Shown here one piece after another: positions 10,354-19,912 of a stretch of 64,000 nucleotides of DNA. Origin of the DNA: Bacteroidales bacterium (GTDB lineage Bacteria; Bacteroidota; Bacteroidia; Bacteroidales; UBA1556); the NCBI GenBank assembly GCA_027064095.1, contig JAMOQI010000057.1, forward strand, positions 1-64,000, read 5' to 3'. The notes beneath the pieces are model-generated. The model did not search any database. It was not told the origin of the DNA and was given only the letters and a program-made list of their open reading frames with translations. Made by a program: the position numbers and the translations under genes. Positions within the stretch are counted from its first letter, which is position 1. Each line of letters begins with the position of its first letter.

Positions 10354-10611
10354 ATGAATGAATATCTTAGTTTAGCAATAGTTTGTATTTTAGTTTTTTT
10401 TATCAATATACCATTTGGGTATTGGCGTTATGGCGTTAAAAAGTTTAGTTTACAATGGTTTCTTGCTGTTCATCTACCTATTCCATTAGTTGTAGCGCTG
10501 AGGTATGGTTTTCATCTGGGATTTCAGTTATATACATACCCATTTATGATCTTTGCATTCTTCTCGGGACAATGGTTAGGTGCAAGAATTAGAAAGAAAA
10601 AAACGAATTAG
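10354..10611 (+). CDS. Small membrane protein of unknown function
   Basis: An 85-residue protein with three hydrophobic segments (about 5-22, 35-50 and 57-75) and a basic C-terminus (RIRKKKTN), suggesting a cytoplasmic tail. The GYWRYG and GQWLGARIRKK motifs are seen in short conserved membrane proteins of Bacteroidota of unknown role. It lies right after the atpDC terminator, so it may depend on read-through or its own promoter. It is not one of the known F0 subunits. Confidence 0.7.
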   Translation: MNEYLSLAIVCILVFFINIPFGYWRYGVKKFSLQWFLAVHLPIPLVVALRYGFHLGFQLYTYPFMIFAFFSGQWLGARIRKKKTN

Positions 10612-10644
10612 AATTGATAGTTTTCTTTCAGAAATATCTAAATT

Positions 10645-10695
10645 TATTAGTTCTACTTAATAGTCAGGATTATTTGTAAATAATCAGGGTTAATC
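10645..10695 (+). repeat. Dispersed repeat, solo 3' fragment
   Basis: The sequence TTAGTTCTACTTAATAGTCA and the following stem-loop (10668-10685, GATTATTTGTAAATAATC) match the 3' end of the long repeat copies. The 5' part of the element is missing. It lies 33 bp downstream of the small membrane protein gene. Confidence 0.75.
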
Positions 10696-10814
10696 ATAAT
10701 AATATTATAATTTTAGTTCAATTGTACTATTATCTGAAAAACAATAAGTAATTATTGCATTTTTTTAAGTACTTTTATGCTTTAATCATTTAATAAATTT
10801 TATTTTATATTACT

Positions 10815-13800
10815 ATGAGAAACTTTATTTTCACTATAGTTATTATATTGACATTCAGTCTTTTTGCTAACTCTCAATCAGTAGATAGATTATTTCGTTT
10901 TCCAGCTATTCATGGAGATACAATTGTATTTACCTATGCAGGAGATTTATATAGTGTATTGAAAACAGGTGGTGAAGCTAGAAAATTGACATCAGGAGAT
11001 GGTTATGAAATGTTTGCAAAGTTTTCTCCCGATGGTAAAACGATAGCATTTACGGGTCAATATGATGGTAATACTGAGGTTTTTACTATTCCTTCGAAAG
11101 GTGGGTCACCAAAGAGACTAACCTATACAGCAACACTTTCACGTGATGATATTTCTGATAGGATGGGGCCAAACAATATTGTTACTGCTTGGACTCCTGA
11201 TGGTGAAAATATTGTTTATCGTTCTCGTAAACATAGTTTTAATTCATTTGTAGGTTCTTTGTTTATTGTTTCTAAGAATGGTGGAATGAGTCAGCAGCTT
11301 CCATTATCTACTGGAGGGTTTTGTTCGTATTCTTCTGATGGTAAGCAGTTAGCATTTAACAGAGTAATGCGTGAGTTTAGAACTTGGAAATATTACAAGG
11401 GAGGCATGGCTGATGATGTTTGGATTTATAATTTTGAGACAAAGGCTTTAGAAAATATTACTAATAATAATGCACAGGATATTTTCCCAATGTGGTATAA
11501 AAATCGTATCTTTTTCCTTTCTGATAGAGATAGAACTATGAATTTATTCTCTTATAATATTGAAACAAGAGAGACTCATAAGTTAACCCAATTTGAAGAT
11601 TATGATATTAAATTTCCATCTATCAACGATAATCAGATTGTTTTTGAGAATGAAGGTTTTATTTATGTTTATAATATTGATATTCAGAAATTGGAGAAAG
11701 TTAATATTACAATAAATAATGATTTTTTAGAATCAAGAAATCAGTTTGTTGATGCATCAAAATATATAAATTCTTATAGTGTATCTCCCAAGGCAAAACG
11801 TATTGCTGTTAGTGCAAGGGGCGATATTTTCACACTTCCTGTAAAAGAAGGAATCACTTACAACTTTACTAAATCATCAGGTGCTTTTGATAGAAATGTT
11901 GAATGGTCTCCTGATGGGAAATATATAGCTTTTCTTTCCGATAAGGATGGCGAGTATGATATATATATTATGCCTTCTGATGGTAGTGGTGAAATGCAAA
12001 AAATAACCTCTGATGCCAAATCATATAAATTTGAAATACAATGGTCGCCTAATAGTAAATATATTCTTTGGAGTGATAAGAATATGAATCTTAGATATGT
12101 AAATATTGAAACAAAGGAAGTTACTCAAGTAGCGCATAGTTTAACTTGGGAGATAAGAGATTATGATTGGTCTCCTGATAGCCGTTGGATATGTTATTCT
12201 GATAATGATGGCTCTGGAATAAACCAAATATATCTTTTTGATACAAAATTGAAAACTAATAAAACGGTTACTAACAAATGGTATGATTCATCAAATCCAA
12301 TATTTAGTGAAAATGGTAAATATTTATTCTTTGTATCTAATAGAGTTTTCAACCCAATTTATTCTGAGGTAGAATGGAATTATGCTTATAACAATATGAG
12401 TAAGATTTATTTTATTACTCTTCAAAATGATGAGAAAAGCCCTTTTGCTCCTAATGATGATTGTGATGCCAAAGTTGATAAAAAATCAGATGATAAAAAT
12501 AATGTTGATGTTATTATTGATTTTGAGAATATAGAAAATAGAGTAGTTGATTTACCAATTCCTGCAGGATATTATTGGAATATATCCATTCCTGATAATA
12601 GAGTTTATTATAACTATTTTACTACAGGTAAAAAATCAGCACTTAAAATGTATGATTTATCTGAGAAAAAGGAAACAAATTTAGGTGAAGGTTTCTCTTA
12701 TTCTCTTACCCCCGATTTAAAGAATATGCTTATTGCAAAAGGAAAGAAAATACAGGTAATTCCTTTGCCTTCTTCTGCTGTAAAGTTAAGTAAACCAATT
12801 GATATAAGTGGTTTAAAAGTATGGGTAAATAAACATGAAGAATGGGCTCAGATATATAAAGAAGCCTGGCGTCAGATGAGAGATTTCTTTTATGATTCAA
12901 ATATGCATGGTCTCGATTGGCAAAAGATGTATGATAAGTATGCAATTCTTGTACCTTATGTAAATAATAGAAATGATCTTAATTATTTGATTGGGGAGTT
13001 AATAGGAGAATTGAATATTGGCCATGCTTATACTGGTGGAGGAGATCGTACAATGCCAAAAAGATATAAAACCGGGTTGCTTGGTGCACAATTGTCAAAA
13101 GATGCTGAAAGTGGTTTTTATAGAATTGATAAGATTCTTAAAGGTGAAAACTTCAATTCAAAATTATTCTCTCCTTTAACGGAGGTTGGCTTAAATGTAT
13201 CAGAAGGAAATTACATTATAGCTGTTGATGGAATATCGTGTAAAGATTATGATGACTTTTATGAAATGATGTTTGATAAGGCAGGTAAAATAGTTTCTTT
13301 AAAGATTAACAGTATTGCTTCTGAACAGGGAGCTAGAACTATTTTCGTTAAACCAATAGCTGATGAGGCGTCTTTGTATTATTATAATTGGGTTCAAGGA
13401 AATATAGAAAAAGTAAACAAAGCTACTAATGGTCAGGTAGGATATATTCATGTTCCAGATATGGGGAGGGATGGTTTAAATGAGTTTGTAAAATATTTTT
13501 ATCCACAACTAAGCAAAAAAGCTCTTATCATTGATGATAGGGGAAATGGTGGAGGAAATGTTTCACCAATGTTGATTGAAAGATTGAGAAGAGAAATAAC
13601 ACGTGCAAATATTTTACGTAATGCAAGCGTGTCTACTCAAACTCCAACAAAAATGATGCGTGGCCCAATGGTATTACTAGTAAATGGTTACTCTGCCAGT
13701 GATGGAGATTTGTTCCCATATAGTTTTAGAAAGCATAATTTAGGTTTAATAATTGGAAAGCGTACATGGGGAGGAGTAGTTGGCATAAGAGGATCTTTAC

Positions 13801-14039
13801 CTTTTATTGATGGTGGAAGTTTAACAAAACCGGAATTTGCTAGTTATTCTGCTGATGGAAGCAAGTGGATTATTGAAGGCCATGGTGTAGACCCTGATAT
13901 TGTTGTTGATAATAATCCGGCAAAAGAATTTTTAGGCGAAGACCAGCAACTGAATAGAGCTATTGAAGAAGTGATGAAGTTGCTTAAAAAATATAAATCT
14001 ATACCACCACCACCTCCTTATCCTAATAAAAGTAAGTAA
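10815..14039 (+). CDS. Tricorn-like S41 family protease
   Basis: A 1074-residue exported protein with a signal peptide (residues 1-21). The first ~300 residues carry PD40/WD40-like propeller blades (SPDGKTIAFTG, TPDGENIVYRS). A second propeller at about 310-560 has more (WSPDGKYIAF, WSPDSRWICYS). A mixed domain follows, then a PDZ domain at about 770-850 and the S41 catalytic domain (about 860-1050). The nucleophile region is NGYSASDGDLFPY with Ser962 and Asp963, as in the Tricorn S965/D966 pair. In archaea Tricorn trims proteasome products. Here the signal peptide puts it in the periplasm, where oligopeptide breakdown is likely. A proline-rich tail (IPPPPPYP) ends the protein. RadC follows 25 bp later. 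Confidence 0.93.
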   Translation: MRNFIFTIVIILTFSLFANSQSVDRLFRFPAIHGDTIVFTYAGDLYSVLKTGGEARKLTSGDGYEMFAKFSPDGKTIAFTGQYDGNTEVFTIPSKGGSPKRLTYTATLSRDDISDRMGPNNIVTAWTPDGENIVYRSRKHSFNSFVGSLFIVSKNGGMSQQLPLSTGGFCSYSSDGKQLAFNRVMREFRTWKYYKGGMADDVWIYNFETKALENITNNNAQDIFPMWYKNRIFFLSDRDRTMNLFSYNIETRETHKLTQFEDYDIKFPSINDNQIVFENEGFIYVYNIDIQKLEKVNITINNDFLESRNQFVDASKYINSYSVSPKAKRIAVSARGDIFTLPVKEGITYNFTKSSGAFDRNVEWSPDGKYIAFLSDKDGEYDIYIMPSDGSGEMQKITSDAKSYKFEIQWSPNSKYILWSDKNMNLRYVNIETKEVTQVAHSLTWEIRDYDWSPDSRWICYSDNDGSGINQIYLFDTKLKTNKTVTNKWYDSSNPIFSENGKYLFFVSNRVFNPIYSEVEWNYAYNNMSKIYFITLQNDEKSPFAPNDDCDAKVDKKSDDKNNVDVIIDFENIENRVVDLPIPAGYYWNISIPDNRVYYNYFTTGKKSALKMYDLSEKKETNLGEGFSYSLTPDLKNMLIAKGKKIQVIPLPSSAVKLSKPIDISGLKVWVNKHEEWAQIYKEAWRQMRDFFYDSNMHGLDWQKMYDKYAILVPYVNNRNDLNYLIGELIGELNIGHAYTGGGDRTMPKRYKTGLLGAQLSKDAESGFYRIDKILKGENFNSKLFSPLTEVGLNVSEGNYIIAVDGISCKDYDDFYEMMFDKAGKIVSLKINSIASEQGARTIFVKPIADEASLYYYNWVQGNIEKVNKATNGQVGYIHVPDMGRDGLNEFVKYFYPQLSKKALIIDDRGNGGGNVSPMLIERLRREITRANILRNASVSTQTPTKMMRGPMVLLVNGYSASDGDLFPYSFRKHNLGLIIGKRTWGGVVGIRGSLPFIDGGSLTKPEFASYSADGSKWIIEGHGVDPDIVVDNNPAKEFLGEDQQLNRAIEEVMKLLKKYKSIPPPPPYPNKSK

Positions 14040-14064
14040 TAAGAGGCTATTTAGATTCAATAAT

Positions 14065-14760
14065 ATGGACGATTTAAAGCGCATAAGTATCAAGGAATGG
14101 GACTATGATGACCGTCCAAGAGAGAAAATGCTTATTAAGGGAAGAAAATCTCTTAGTAATGCTGAGCTTATTGCCATTATTATTGGGTCTGGAAATAGAG
14201 AAGAATCGGCAGTGGAGCTTTCAAAAAGAATTTTAAACTCTGTAGATAATGATTTAATATCTCTAGGAAAGCTTAGAATTGAAGAAATGATACGTTTTAA
14301 AGGAGTTGGGGAGGCAAAAGCTATAGGCATTGCAGCAGCAATGGAATTGGGTCGTCGTAGGAGGGAAGCTGAGGTTAAAGAAAAGAAAAAAATTACTTCT
14401 TCTAAAGATGTTTTTGAAATATTTCAGCCTAATATGACAGACTTGCCTTATGAGGAATTTTGGGTTCTTTTGTTAAATAGAGCCAATAAAATAATTGGTA
14501 AATATCAAGTGAGCAAAGGAGGTGTGTCGGGTACAATTGCCGATCCTAAGTTGATATTTAATATTGCAATTTCTAACCTTGCTTCTTCCATTATTCTTTG
14601 TCATAATCATCCAAGTGGTAACATTAAGCCTTCGAATGAAGATACTAGGCTTACAAATAAAATTAATAAGGCGTGTGATTTACTTGAATTGAAACTTCTT
14701 GACCATATTATTGTGGGAGATCAGAAATACTATAGTTATGCTGATGAAGGAATGCTTTAG
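14065..14760 (+). CDS. radC: RadC family JAB/MPN-domain protein
   Basis: A 231-residue member of the UPF0758 family. The N-terminal helix-hairpin-helix-like part (FKGVGEAKAIGI, about residues 75-86) is followed by the MPN+/JAB metalloprotease-like fold. The HNHPSG motif has His180 and His182, with a later Asp in SNEDTRL, forming a zinc site. The family was named for DNA repair, but a repair role has not held up and the biochemical activity is uncertain. It is distinct from the plasmid-borne short RadC forms because the N-terminal domain is complete. Confidence 0.95.
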   Translation: MDDLKRISIKEWDYDDRPREKMLIKGRKSLSNAELIAIIIGSGNREESAVELSKRILNSVDNDLISLGKLRIEEMIRFKGVGEAKAIGIAAAMELGRRRREAEVKEKKKITSSKDVFEIFQPNMTDLPYEEFWVLLLNRANKIIGKYQVSKGGVSGTIADPKLIFNIAISNLASSIILCHNHPSGNIKPSNEDTRLTNKINKACDLLELKLLDHIIVGDQKYYSYADEGML

Positions 14761-14787
14761 ATTGTTACAGATTTATTTTATTGTAAG

Positions 14788-16101
14788 ATGAACAAAAAGA
14801 TATTGATATTAGTTCCTAAAAGAACAAACCGCTTGATTTTTATCTTTAACCATTTTTTTAAAGAACTTTTGGGGCTGGAGCCGGAGTTTTGTCTTGATAA
14901 TAAGAAGTTTGAAGATTATGATGGTATTAAGATACATTATGGATTTTCTGCTATTGGTGATGAGTTTTTTATTGCTGCCGAAGAGCTGCTATTCGAAAGA
15001 GGAATTAAAGACCAAGAGTTAAGCTTTGGCGAATATTATAATTTGCCTACTCTTTTCCCTACTTATAATCGAAAGTCAAAATACAATTTTGATTTGTTTT
15101 CTGCATCATTTTATCTTATAAGCCGTTACGAAGAGTATTTACCTTTTATGAAAGATAAGTATGGAAGATTTCCTGCCTCTGAAAGTATAGCTTTAAAAAA
15201 TAATTTTCTTAATAAACCCTTAATTGATATCTGGGCTAAAGATTTAGGCTACCTCCTTCTAGAGCATTTTCCCGGTATTGAAATACAAAGACCTGAATAT
15301 AAATTTATACCAACTATAGATATTGATGCAGCATTTTCCTACAAACATAAGGGGGCATTGAGGATTATGGGAGGATACCTTAAAAGTTTTATGTCTTTAG
15401 AATTTAAAGATTTATTAACAAGGACTAGGGTTTTGTTAGGAAAAGAGAAGGATCCTTTTGATACCTTTGATTATTTGTTTAATACTATTAGAAATAACAA
15501 ACTTAAAGCTATTTTCTTTATTCTATTTGCTGACTATGGTACTAATGATAAGAATATACCCACTTATAGCAAGTCTTTCCGTGAATTAGTAGCATATATT
15601 GGAGATAATGCTGAAGTTGGGATACATCCTTCTTTTACTTCAAATTCAATTCCGTCGAAACTCAAAAAAGAAATTATAACTCTTAGTAAAACAGTGCATC
15701 AAGAAATCTTGAAAAGTCGTCAGCACTTTTTAATAATTCATATGCCTTCTACATATAGAAACCTTATAATACATTCTATAACAGATGATTATAGTATGGG
15801 CTATGCTGACGAAATTGGTTTCAGAGCTTCTACTTCTATGCCTTTTTTATTTTATGATTTAGAGATGGAATATACAACTTCATTAAGAATTCATCCTTTT
15901 GCTGTTATGGAAGGGACCCTTAAAGATTACAAACAATTTAATACTGATGAAGCTATTTCTGCTTATAGAGAAATAATTGATGAAGTAAAATCTGTTGATG
16001 GAACATTCATAAGTATTTGGCATAATGAAAGCTTAAGTAATAGTAAACGTTGGGTTGGTTGGAAAGCTGTTTTTGAAAAAATGATAGAATATGCAAAATG
16101 A
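14788..16101 (+). CDS. Polysaccharide deacetylase-like protein (Bacteroidota family)
   Basis: A 437-residue protein with no signal peptide. The N-terminal ~165 residues (NRLIFIFNHFF, FSASFYLISRYEEY) match the DUF7033-type domain that precedes a NodB-like fold in this phylum. The deacetylase-like part has TIDIDAAFSYK near 185 (metal-binding Asp region), EVGIHPSFTSN near 280 and a HMPSTYR motif near 320. The family is thought to act on surface polysaccharide, but its substrate is unknown. The stop overlaps the next gene's start by 11 bp, so the two are probably coupled. Confidence 0.85.
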   Translation: MNKKILILVPKRTNRLIFIFNHFFKELLGLEPEFCLDNKKFEDYDGIKIHYGFSAIGDEFFIAAEELLFERGIKDQELSFGEYYNLPTLFPTYNRKSKYNFDLFSASFYLISRYEEYLPFMKDKYGRFPASESIALKNNFLNKPLIDIWAKDLGYLLLEHFPGIEIQRPEYKFIPTIDIDAAFSYKHKGALRIMGGYLKSFMSLEFKDLLTRTRVLLGKEKDPFDTFDYLFNTIRNNKLKAIFFILFADYGTNDKNIPTYSKSFRELVAYIGDNAEVGIHPSFTSNSIPSKLKKEIITLSKTVHQEILKSRQHFLIIHMPSTYRNLIIHSITDDYSMGYADEIGFRASTSMPFLFYDLEMEYTTSLRIHPFAVMEGTLKDYKQFNTDEAISAYREIIDEVKSVDGTFISIWHNESLSNSKRWVGWKAVFEKMIEYAK

Positions 16102-17149
16102 AAATATATTATTTTTTTTCTTAATTATTTTTTTTCTTAATTCATGTTCCATTGAAGAGAAAGCAGCATTGAAATCTCAAAAGGATATTCAAAATACAAC
16201 AGTGCTGCTCTATGCACAGCCTGAATTATATAAATATAATACAAAGGTTAATATTCCTGATGATATTCCTGATGAAGAATATGATCGTTTATATTTGCAA
16301 TCGATGGATAGTAGTGACTTTATTGCCGATATAGATATTGATGCATATTGGATTCAATTTCATAATGAGATTCAGAAAAATATTATTAATTCCGGTTTTA
16401 TATATTTATCATCTGATAGTATTACAGAATTTATTGATAAGGATAAACCTAAATTTATTTTTGATATTAAGCAAATAGAACTTGATGAGCATAGAATATT
16501 TTTTGTAGATACTATTCCTGCCCCTTATGAAGGTTTTGGATATTTTGATGAAAATTATTCAAAACGTGTTATAGCAAAAGATTTTGAAGCGATAATAGAA
16601 AATTATGAAGTAGAGATTCCTAGAAGATACTACAATGATGATGCCCCACCTCCTGAACTTAAAATTCCAAGCTATAATACATACAATCCGATTGTTAATA
16701 AGTATAGTGAAATACAAATAATAAAGCCTATAAATGCTGCTTCTATTAATTTTTGGATAGAGGTAAATTCATATCTTAAAAATCAAGTGCATAGGCGAGA
16801 ACTGATATTTATTTCAAGAAGTATGGAGGATATAGTAACTAATGATGTGAATATAACATACGATGATTTACTAAATATTCAAGCGTGGTATAGGTTTTCT
16901 AACTTAGGATATAAAATTGACTCGATAGACATAGATAAGATTTGGTTAAATTCCGGAGTATGGTCAAGAGAAGTAACCGACATTCTAAATTCTTATATGG
17001 TAAATAAAATTATCGAGGATTATATACACAACGCCTCCGATACTAAATACCGTAAACGATTTTGGATATTTAATGCTAAAACAGGGAGAATTTTACCAAC
17101 TGATAATACTCCAGAATATAAAATATTGGAGCAATATGAGGCTAATTAG
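16091..17149 (+). CDS. Putative lipoprotein of unknown function
   Basis: A 352-residue protein with signal sequence and lipobox LNSC (Cys19). The mature part is rich in Asp, Ile and Tyr and contains a [14 protein letters not shown] linker near 190. The C-terminal ~60 residues ([17 protein letters not shown]) look like a separate beta-rich domain. No family was recognised. It overlaps the deacetylase-like gene by 11 bp, suggesting a shared envelope role. At its 3' end its TAG overlaps the TAA of rmlA on the other strand by two bases (shared TTAG at 17146-17149), leaving no room for a terminator. Confidence 0.72.
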   Translation: MQNENILFFFLIIFFLNSCSIEEKAALKSQKDIQNTTVLLYAQPELYKYNTKVNIPDDIPDEEYDRLYLQSMDSSDFIADIDIDAYWIQFHNEIQKNIINSGFIYLSSDSITEFIDKDKPKFIFDIKQIELDEHRIFFVDTIPAPYEGFGYFDENYSKRVIAKDFEAIIENYEVEIPRRYYNDDAPPPELKIPSYNTYNPIVNKYSEIQIIKPINAASINFWIEVNSYLKNQVHRRELIFISRSMEDIVTNDVNITYDDLLNIQAWYRFSNLGYKIDSIDIDKIWLNSGVWSREVTDILNSYMVNKIIEDYIHNASDTKYRKRFWIFNAKTGRILPTDNTPEYKILEQYEAN

Positions 17150-18006
17150 TCTAGAATTCGTAACAAATATTCTCCATATCCACTATTGATTAGTGGTTCT
17201 GCAATTATACGAAGTTGTTTGGCAGAAATATATCCCATTCTATATGCTATCTCTTCAATACACCCAACTTTTAGACCTTGACGTTCTTCCAGGACTTGTA
17301 CAAATTGTCCCGCTTGAATAAGAGATGAGAATGTACCTGTATCAAGCCATGCCGTTCCACGACTTAGCATTGCTACCTTTAATTTGTTTTTTCTTAAGAA
17401 AATTTTGTTTATATCAGTAATTTCATACTCTCCTCTATTACTTGGTTTGAGAGTTTTAGCAATTTCTACTACTGAGTTGTCGTAAAAGTATAAACCAGGA
17501 ACAGCATAATTTGATTTTGGAAATTCAGGTTTCTCTTCAATAGAAACGACTTTCATATTATCATCAAATTCTACAACACCATATCTTTCGGGATCATTTA
17601 CATGGTATGCAAATACTACACCCCCATCAGGATCAACATTTTGTTGAAGTACACTAGCCATATTCGAACCATAGAATATATTATCTCCTAGAATAAGTGC
17701 AACTTTATCATCACCAATAAACTCTTCTCCAAGTACAAAAGCTTGAGCCAAACCATTAGGTATAATTTGTTCTTTATAAGTAAACTTACAACCAATTTGA
17801 CTGCCATCACCTAATAATTTTTGGAAACCTGGAAGGTCATAAGGTGTTGAAATTATCAATATTTCTTTAATACCAGCTAGCATTAATGTTGATAGAGGAT
17901 AGTAAATCATTGGTTTATCATAAACAGGCATGAGCTGCTTTGATACTGCTTGTGTTAAAGGTCTAAGTCTTGTTCCTGATCCTCCGGCTAATATTATTCC
18001 CTTCAT
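17146..18006 (-). CDS. rmlA: Glucose-1-phosphate thymidylyltransferase
   Basis: Makes dTDP-glucose from glucose-1-phosphate and dTTP, the first step of dTDP-L-rhamnose and related sugar pathways, in the cytoplasm. The length (286) is typical of RmlA. Motifs are the N-terminal [11 protein letters not shown] loop, the [17 protein letters not shown] segment, [10 protein letters not shown] with the metal-binding Asp, and [19 protein letters not shown]. The usual partners rmlB, rmlC and rmlD are not in this window. It starts 19 bp after the pseudouridine synthase gene and may be cotranscribed with it. Confidence 0.95.
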   Translation of the reverse strand: MKGIILAGGSGTRLRPLTQAVSKQLMPVYDKPMIYYPLSTLMLAGIKEILIISTPYDLPGFQKLLGDGSQIGCKFTYKEQIIPNGLAQAFVLGEEFIGDDKVALILGDNIFYGSNMASVLQQNVDPDGGVVFAYHVNDPERYGVVEFDDNMKVVSIEEKPEFPKSNYAVPGLYFYDNSVVEIAKTLKPSNRGEYEITDINKIFLRKNKLKVAMLSRGTAWLDTGTFSSLIQAGQFVQVLEERQGLKVGCIEEIAYRMGYISAKQLRIIAEPLINSGYGEYLLRILD

Positions 18007-18025
18007 TGGTGTTAAATTTAATGTG

Positions 18026-18928
18026 TTATATTATTTTCAAAAACTCTATTTCTTTTTTTGTCAGATGTCTCCAACGTCCTCTTGGTAAGTCTTTTTTAGT
18101 AAGACCGGCAAAGACTACTCTATCTAATTTGACAACTTCGTATCCAAAGTGCTCAAAAATTCTTCTTACTATTCTATTTTTACCAGAGTGGATTTGGATT
18201 CCTATTTCTTTTTTAGAGGTGATATCTTCAACATAGCTTATTTTATCAACGATGATAAGTCCGTCTTCTAATGTAATACCATTAGATATTTCAAGCATAT
18301 CATTCTTTGTTAGAGGTTTATCAAGAAAAACATGATATACTTTTCGCACTCTGTGTTTTGGATGAGTAAGCTTTTTTGCCATATCACCATCATTGGTAAA
18401 TAGTAATAGACCAGTCGTTTTTAGGTCAAGACGACCAACGGGGTAAATACGCTCTGAACATGCATTTTTTATTAAATCCATTACGGTCTTTCTATCCTCC
18501 GGATCGTCAGTAGTTGTTACAAATCCCTTAGGTTTATTTAGTAAAATATATTGAAGTTTTTCAGCTACTAGCAATTGACCATCTAAATGTACTTTTTCTC
18601 CTTTTTTTACCTTATATCCAAGTTCAGTAACAATCTTATTGTTGACAGTTATAGCACCAGTTTCTATTAGTTTATCTGCCTCTCTTCTAGAACAAACGCC
18701 AGAGTGAGCAATATATTTATTTAGCCTTATACTCCCATCTTTATCGAATTGAAGAGTTGTATTTTTTGCTGAAGACTTTTTACTTGGTGCCGGTTTTGAT
18801 ATTTTTTCTACTCTTTTAGCTTTCAGATTATTTTTTTTACTGTATTTGGAAAAATCACCATCGTAGTGTTTCTTGCCACTTCTTGTATTTGCTGATTTTA
18901 CTTTAGATTTTCCGTTGCGTTGTGCCAT
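18026..18928 (-). CDS. RluB/RsuA-family pseudouridine synthase
   Basis: Converts a uridine in rRNA to pseudouridine. The protein has 300 residues. About 65 N-terminal residues are basic and Lys/Ser-rich, a disordered RNA-binding tail seen in Bacteroidota members. The S4 domain follows ([20 protein letters not shown], residues 67-86). The catalytic domain carries [11 protein letters not shown] with nucleophile Asp168. RluB (23S U2605) is the likeliest assignment, but RsuA, RluE and RluF share the motifs. A TATCTTTG promoter motif is 25 bp upstream. Confidence 0.9.
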   Translation of the reverse strand: MAQRNGKSKVKSANTRSGKKHYDGDFSKYSKKNNLKAKRVEKISKPAPSKKSSAKNTTLQFDKDGSIRLNKYIAHSGVCSRREADKLIETGAITVNNKIVTELGYKVKKGEKVHLDGQLLVAEKLQYILLNKPKGFVTTTDDPEDRKTVMDLIKNACSERIYPVGRLDLKTTGLLLFTNDGDMAKKLTHPKHRVRKVYHVFLDKPLTKNDMLEISNGITLEDGLIIVDKISYVEDITSKKEIGIQIHSGKNRIVRRIFEHFGYEVVKLDRVVFAGLTKKDLPRGRWRHLTKKEIEFLKII

Positions 18929-18952
18929 TACTGATATAAATTATTTAATCGG

Positions 18953-18960
18953 CAAAGATA
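18953..18960 (-). promoter_or_regulatory. Promoter -7 element for the pseudouridine synthase gene
   Basis: Reads TATCTTTG on the minus strand, an exact match to TAnnTTTG, 25 bp before the start codon. Confidence 0.6.
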
Positions 18961-18985
18961 GTCCCTATTTAGTAGTAAATTAGAT

Positions 18986-19780
18986 TTATTTCTTCTTAAA
19001 CTCTTGAATCTTATTGTCGAAGAATAATAAATATTTGCCTTTAGGTAATTTATCAATATTAATATATCTATCGTATCCACTTAATAGGAGGCTTCTATTT
19101 AAATCATAAATCTCATATTCCGTTTTTCTAGAAAGAACTATTTCATCAATAAATTTCTTATTTTGAATATAAATTGGATTTTGATTTGAAGCATTAAAAA
19201 TTAGGTCTCTAGACCTTACTTCTTCTCCTTTTATGTTAATAGATTTTACCCTATATATATTTTTCCCAGAATGTGGACGAATAGTAATTTTATAGATATT
19301 ATTAGCAACAGTATCTATTGGATCTACCTTTGCAACGGTTTTCCATTGATTCCATTTATATTGTTCTACAATAATAGGATAATCACCCGGGACACCTCTA
19401 ATATGCCATTTTAACTCGTCATTTTTAGTATATACAGGTTTGGCAATTCTAAATTTTACCGGAGGCATCAAAGCTTCTGGATTTACAATTACAGGAGCAA
19501 AATTACTTTCATATATTACTATAATACTTACTCTATCTCCTTCATCAAAGTTATATGATCCTAAATCTACTTCTATTCCATTGGTTTTTAAGTCTTCGGA
19601 TATGGTGTCCTTATTAACTATCAGTTTCTGTATGCTAAAAGAATCTGCAACTGATGGGTTGTAAACGTAAATATTTGTACCATAATACATTCCGCTAATA
19701 CTTATAGTGTCAACCTGTGAGAATAATGTATTTGTGAATACAATAAATATAAATATCAGAATACGTTGAATCATTATCAA
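18986..19780 (-). CDS. Secreted protein with a degenerate sorting-domain-like end
   Basis: A 264-residue protein with a signal peptide (ends near FSQ, residue 22). The middle contains FN3-like beta strands (PVKFRIAKPVYTKNDELKWH). The last ~60 residues resemble a T9SS type A domain in outline (YEIYDLNRSLLLSG, IDKLPKGKYLLFF), but the terminal segment is short (IQEFKKK). Either it is a divergent T9SS cargo or the similarity is only of fold. No enzyme motif is visible. It sits alone, 57 bp downstream of the pseudouridine synthase start region on the same strand. Confidence 0.65.
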   Translation of the reverse strand: MIMIQRILIFIFIVFTNTLFSQVDTISISGMYYGTNIYVYNPSVADSFSIQKLIVNKDTISEDLKTNGIEVDLGSYNFDEGDRVSIIVIYESNFAPVIVNPEALMPPVKFRIAKPVYTKNDELKWHIRGVPGDYPIIVEQYKWNQWKTVAKVDPIDTVANNIYKITIRPHSGKNIYRVKSINIKGEEVRSRDLIFNASNQNPIYIQNKKFIDEIVLSRKTEYEIYDLNRSLLLSGYDRYINIDKLPKGKYLLFFDNKIQEFKKK

Positions 19781-19912
19781 AAGTTAGTAGCCTTAAATCA
19801 ATAAGACATATTCGGTCATTTGATACGTAAAACTTCTAATGTGGTTACACCGGAGTATTTGACAGAAGAATTATGCTATTGGTTTTTATAACTATTTTAT
19901 ATATAAAAACAA

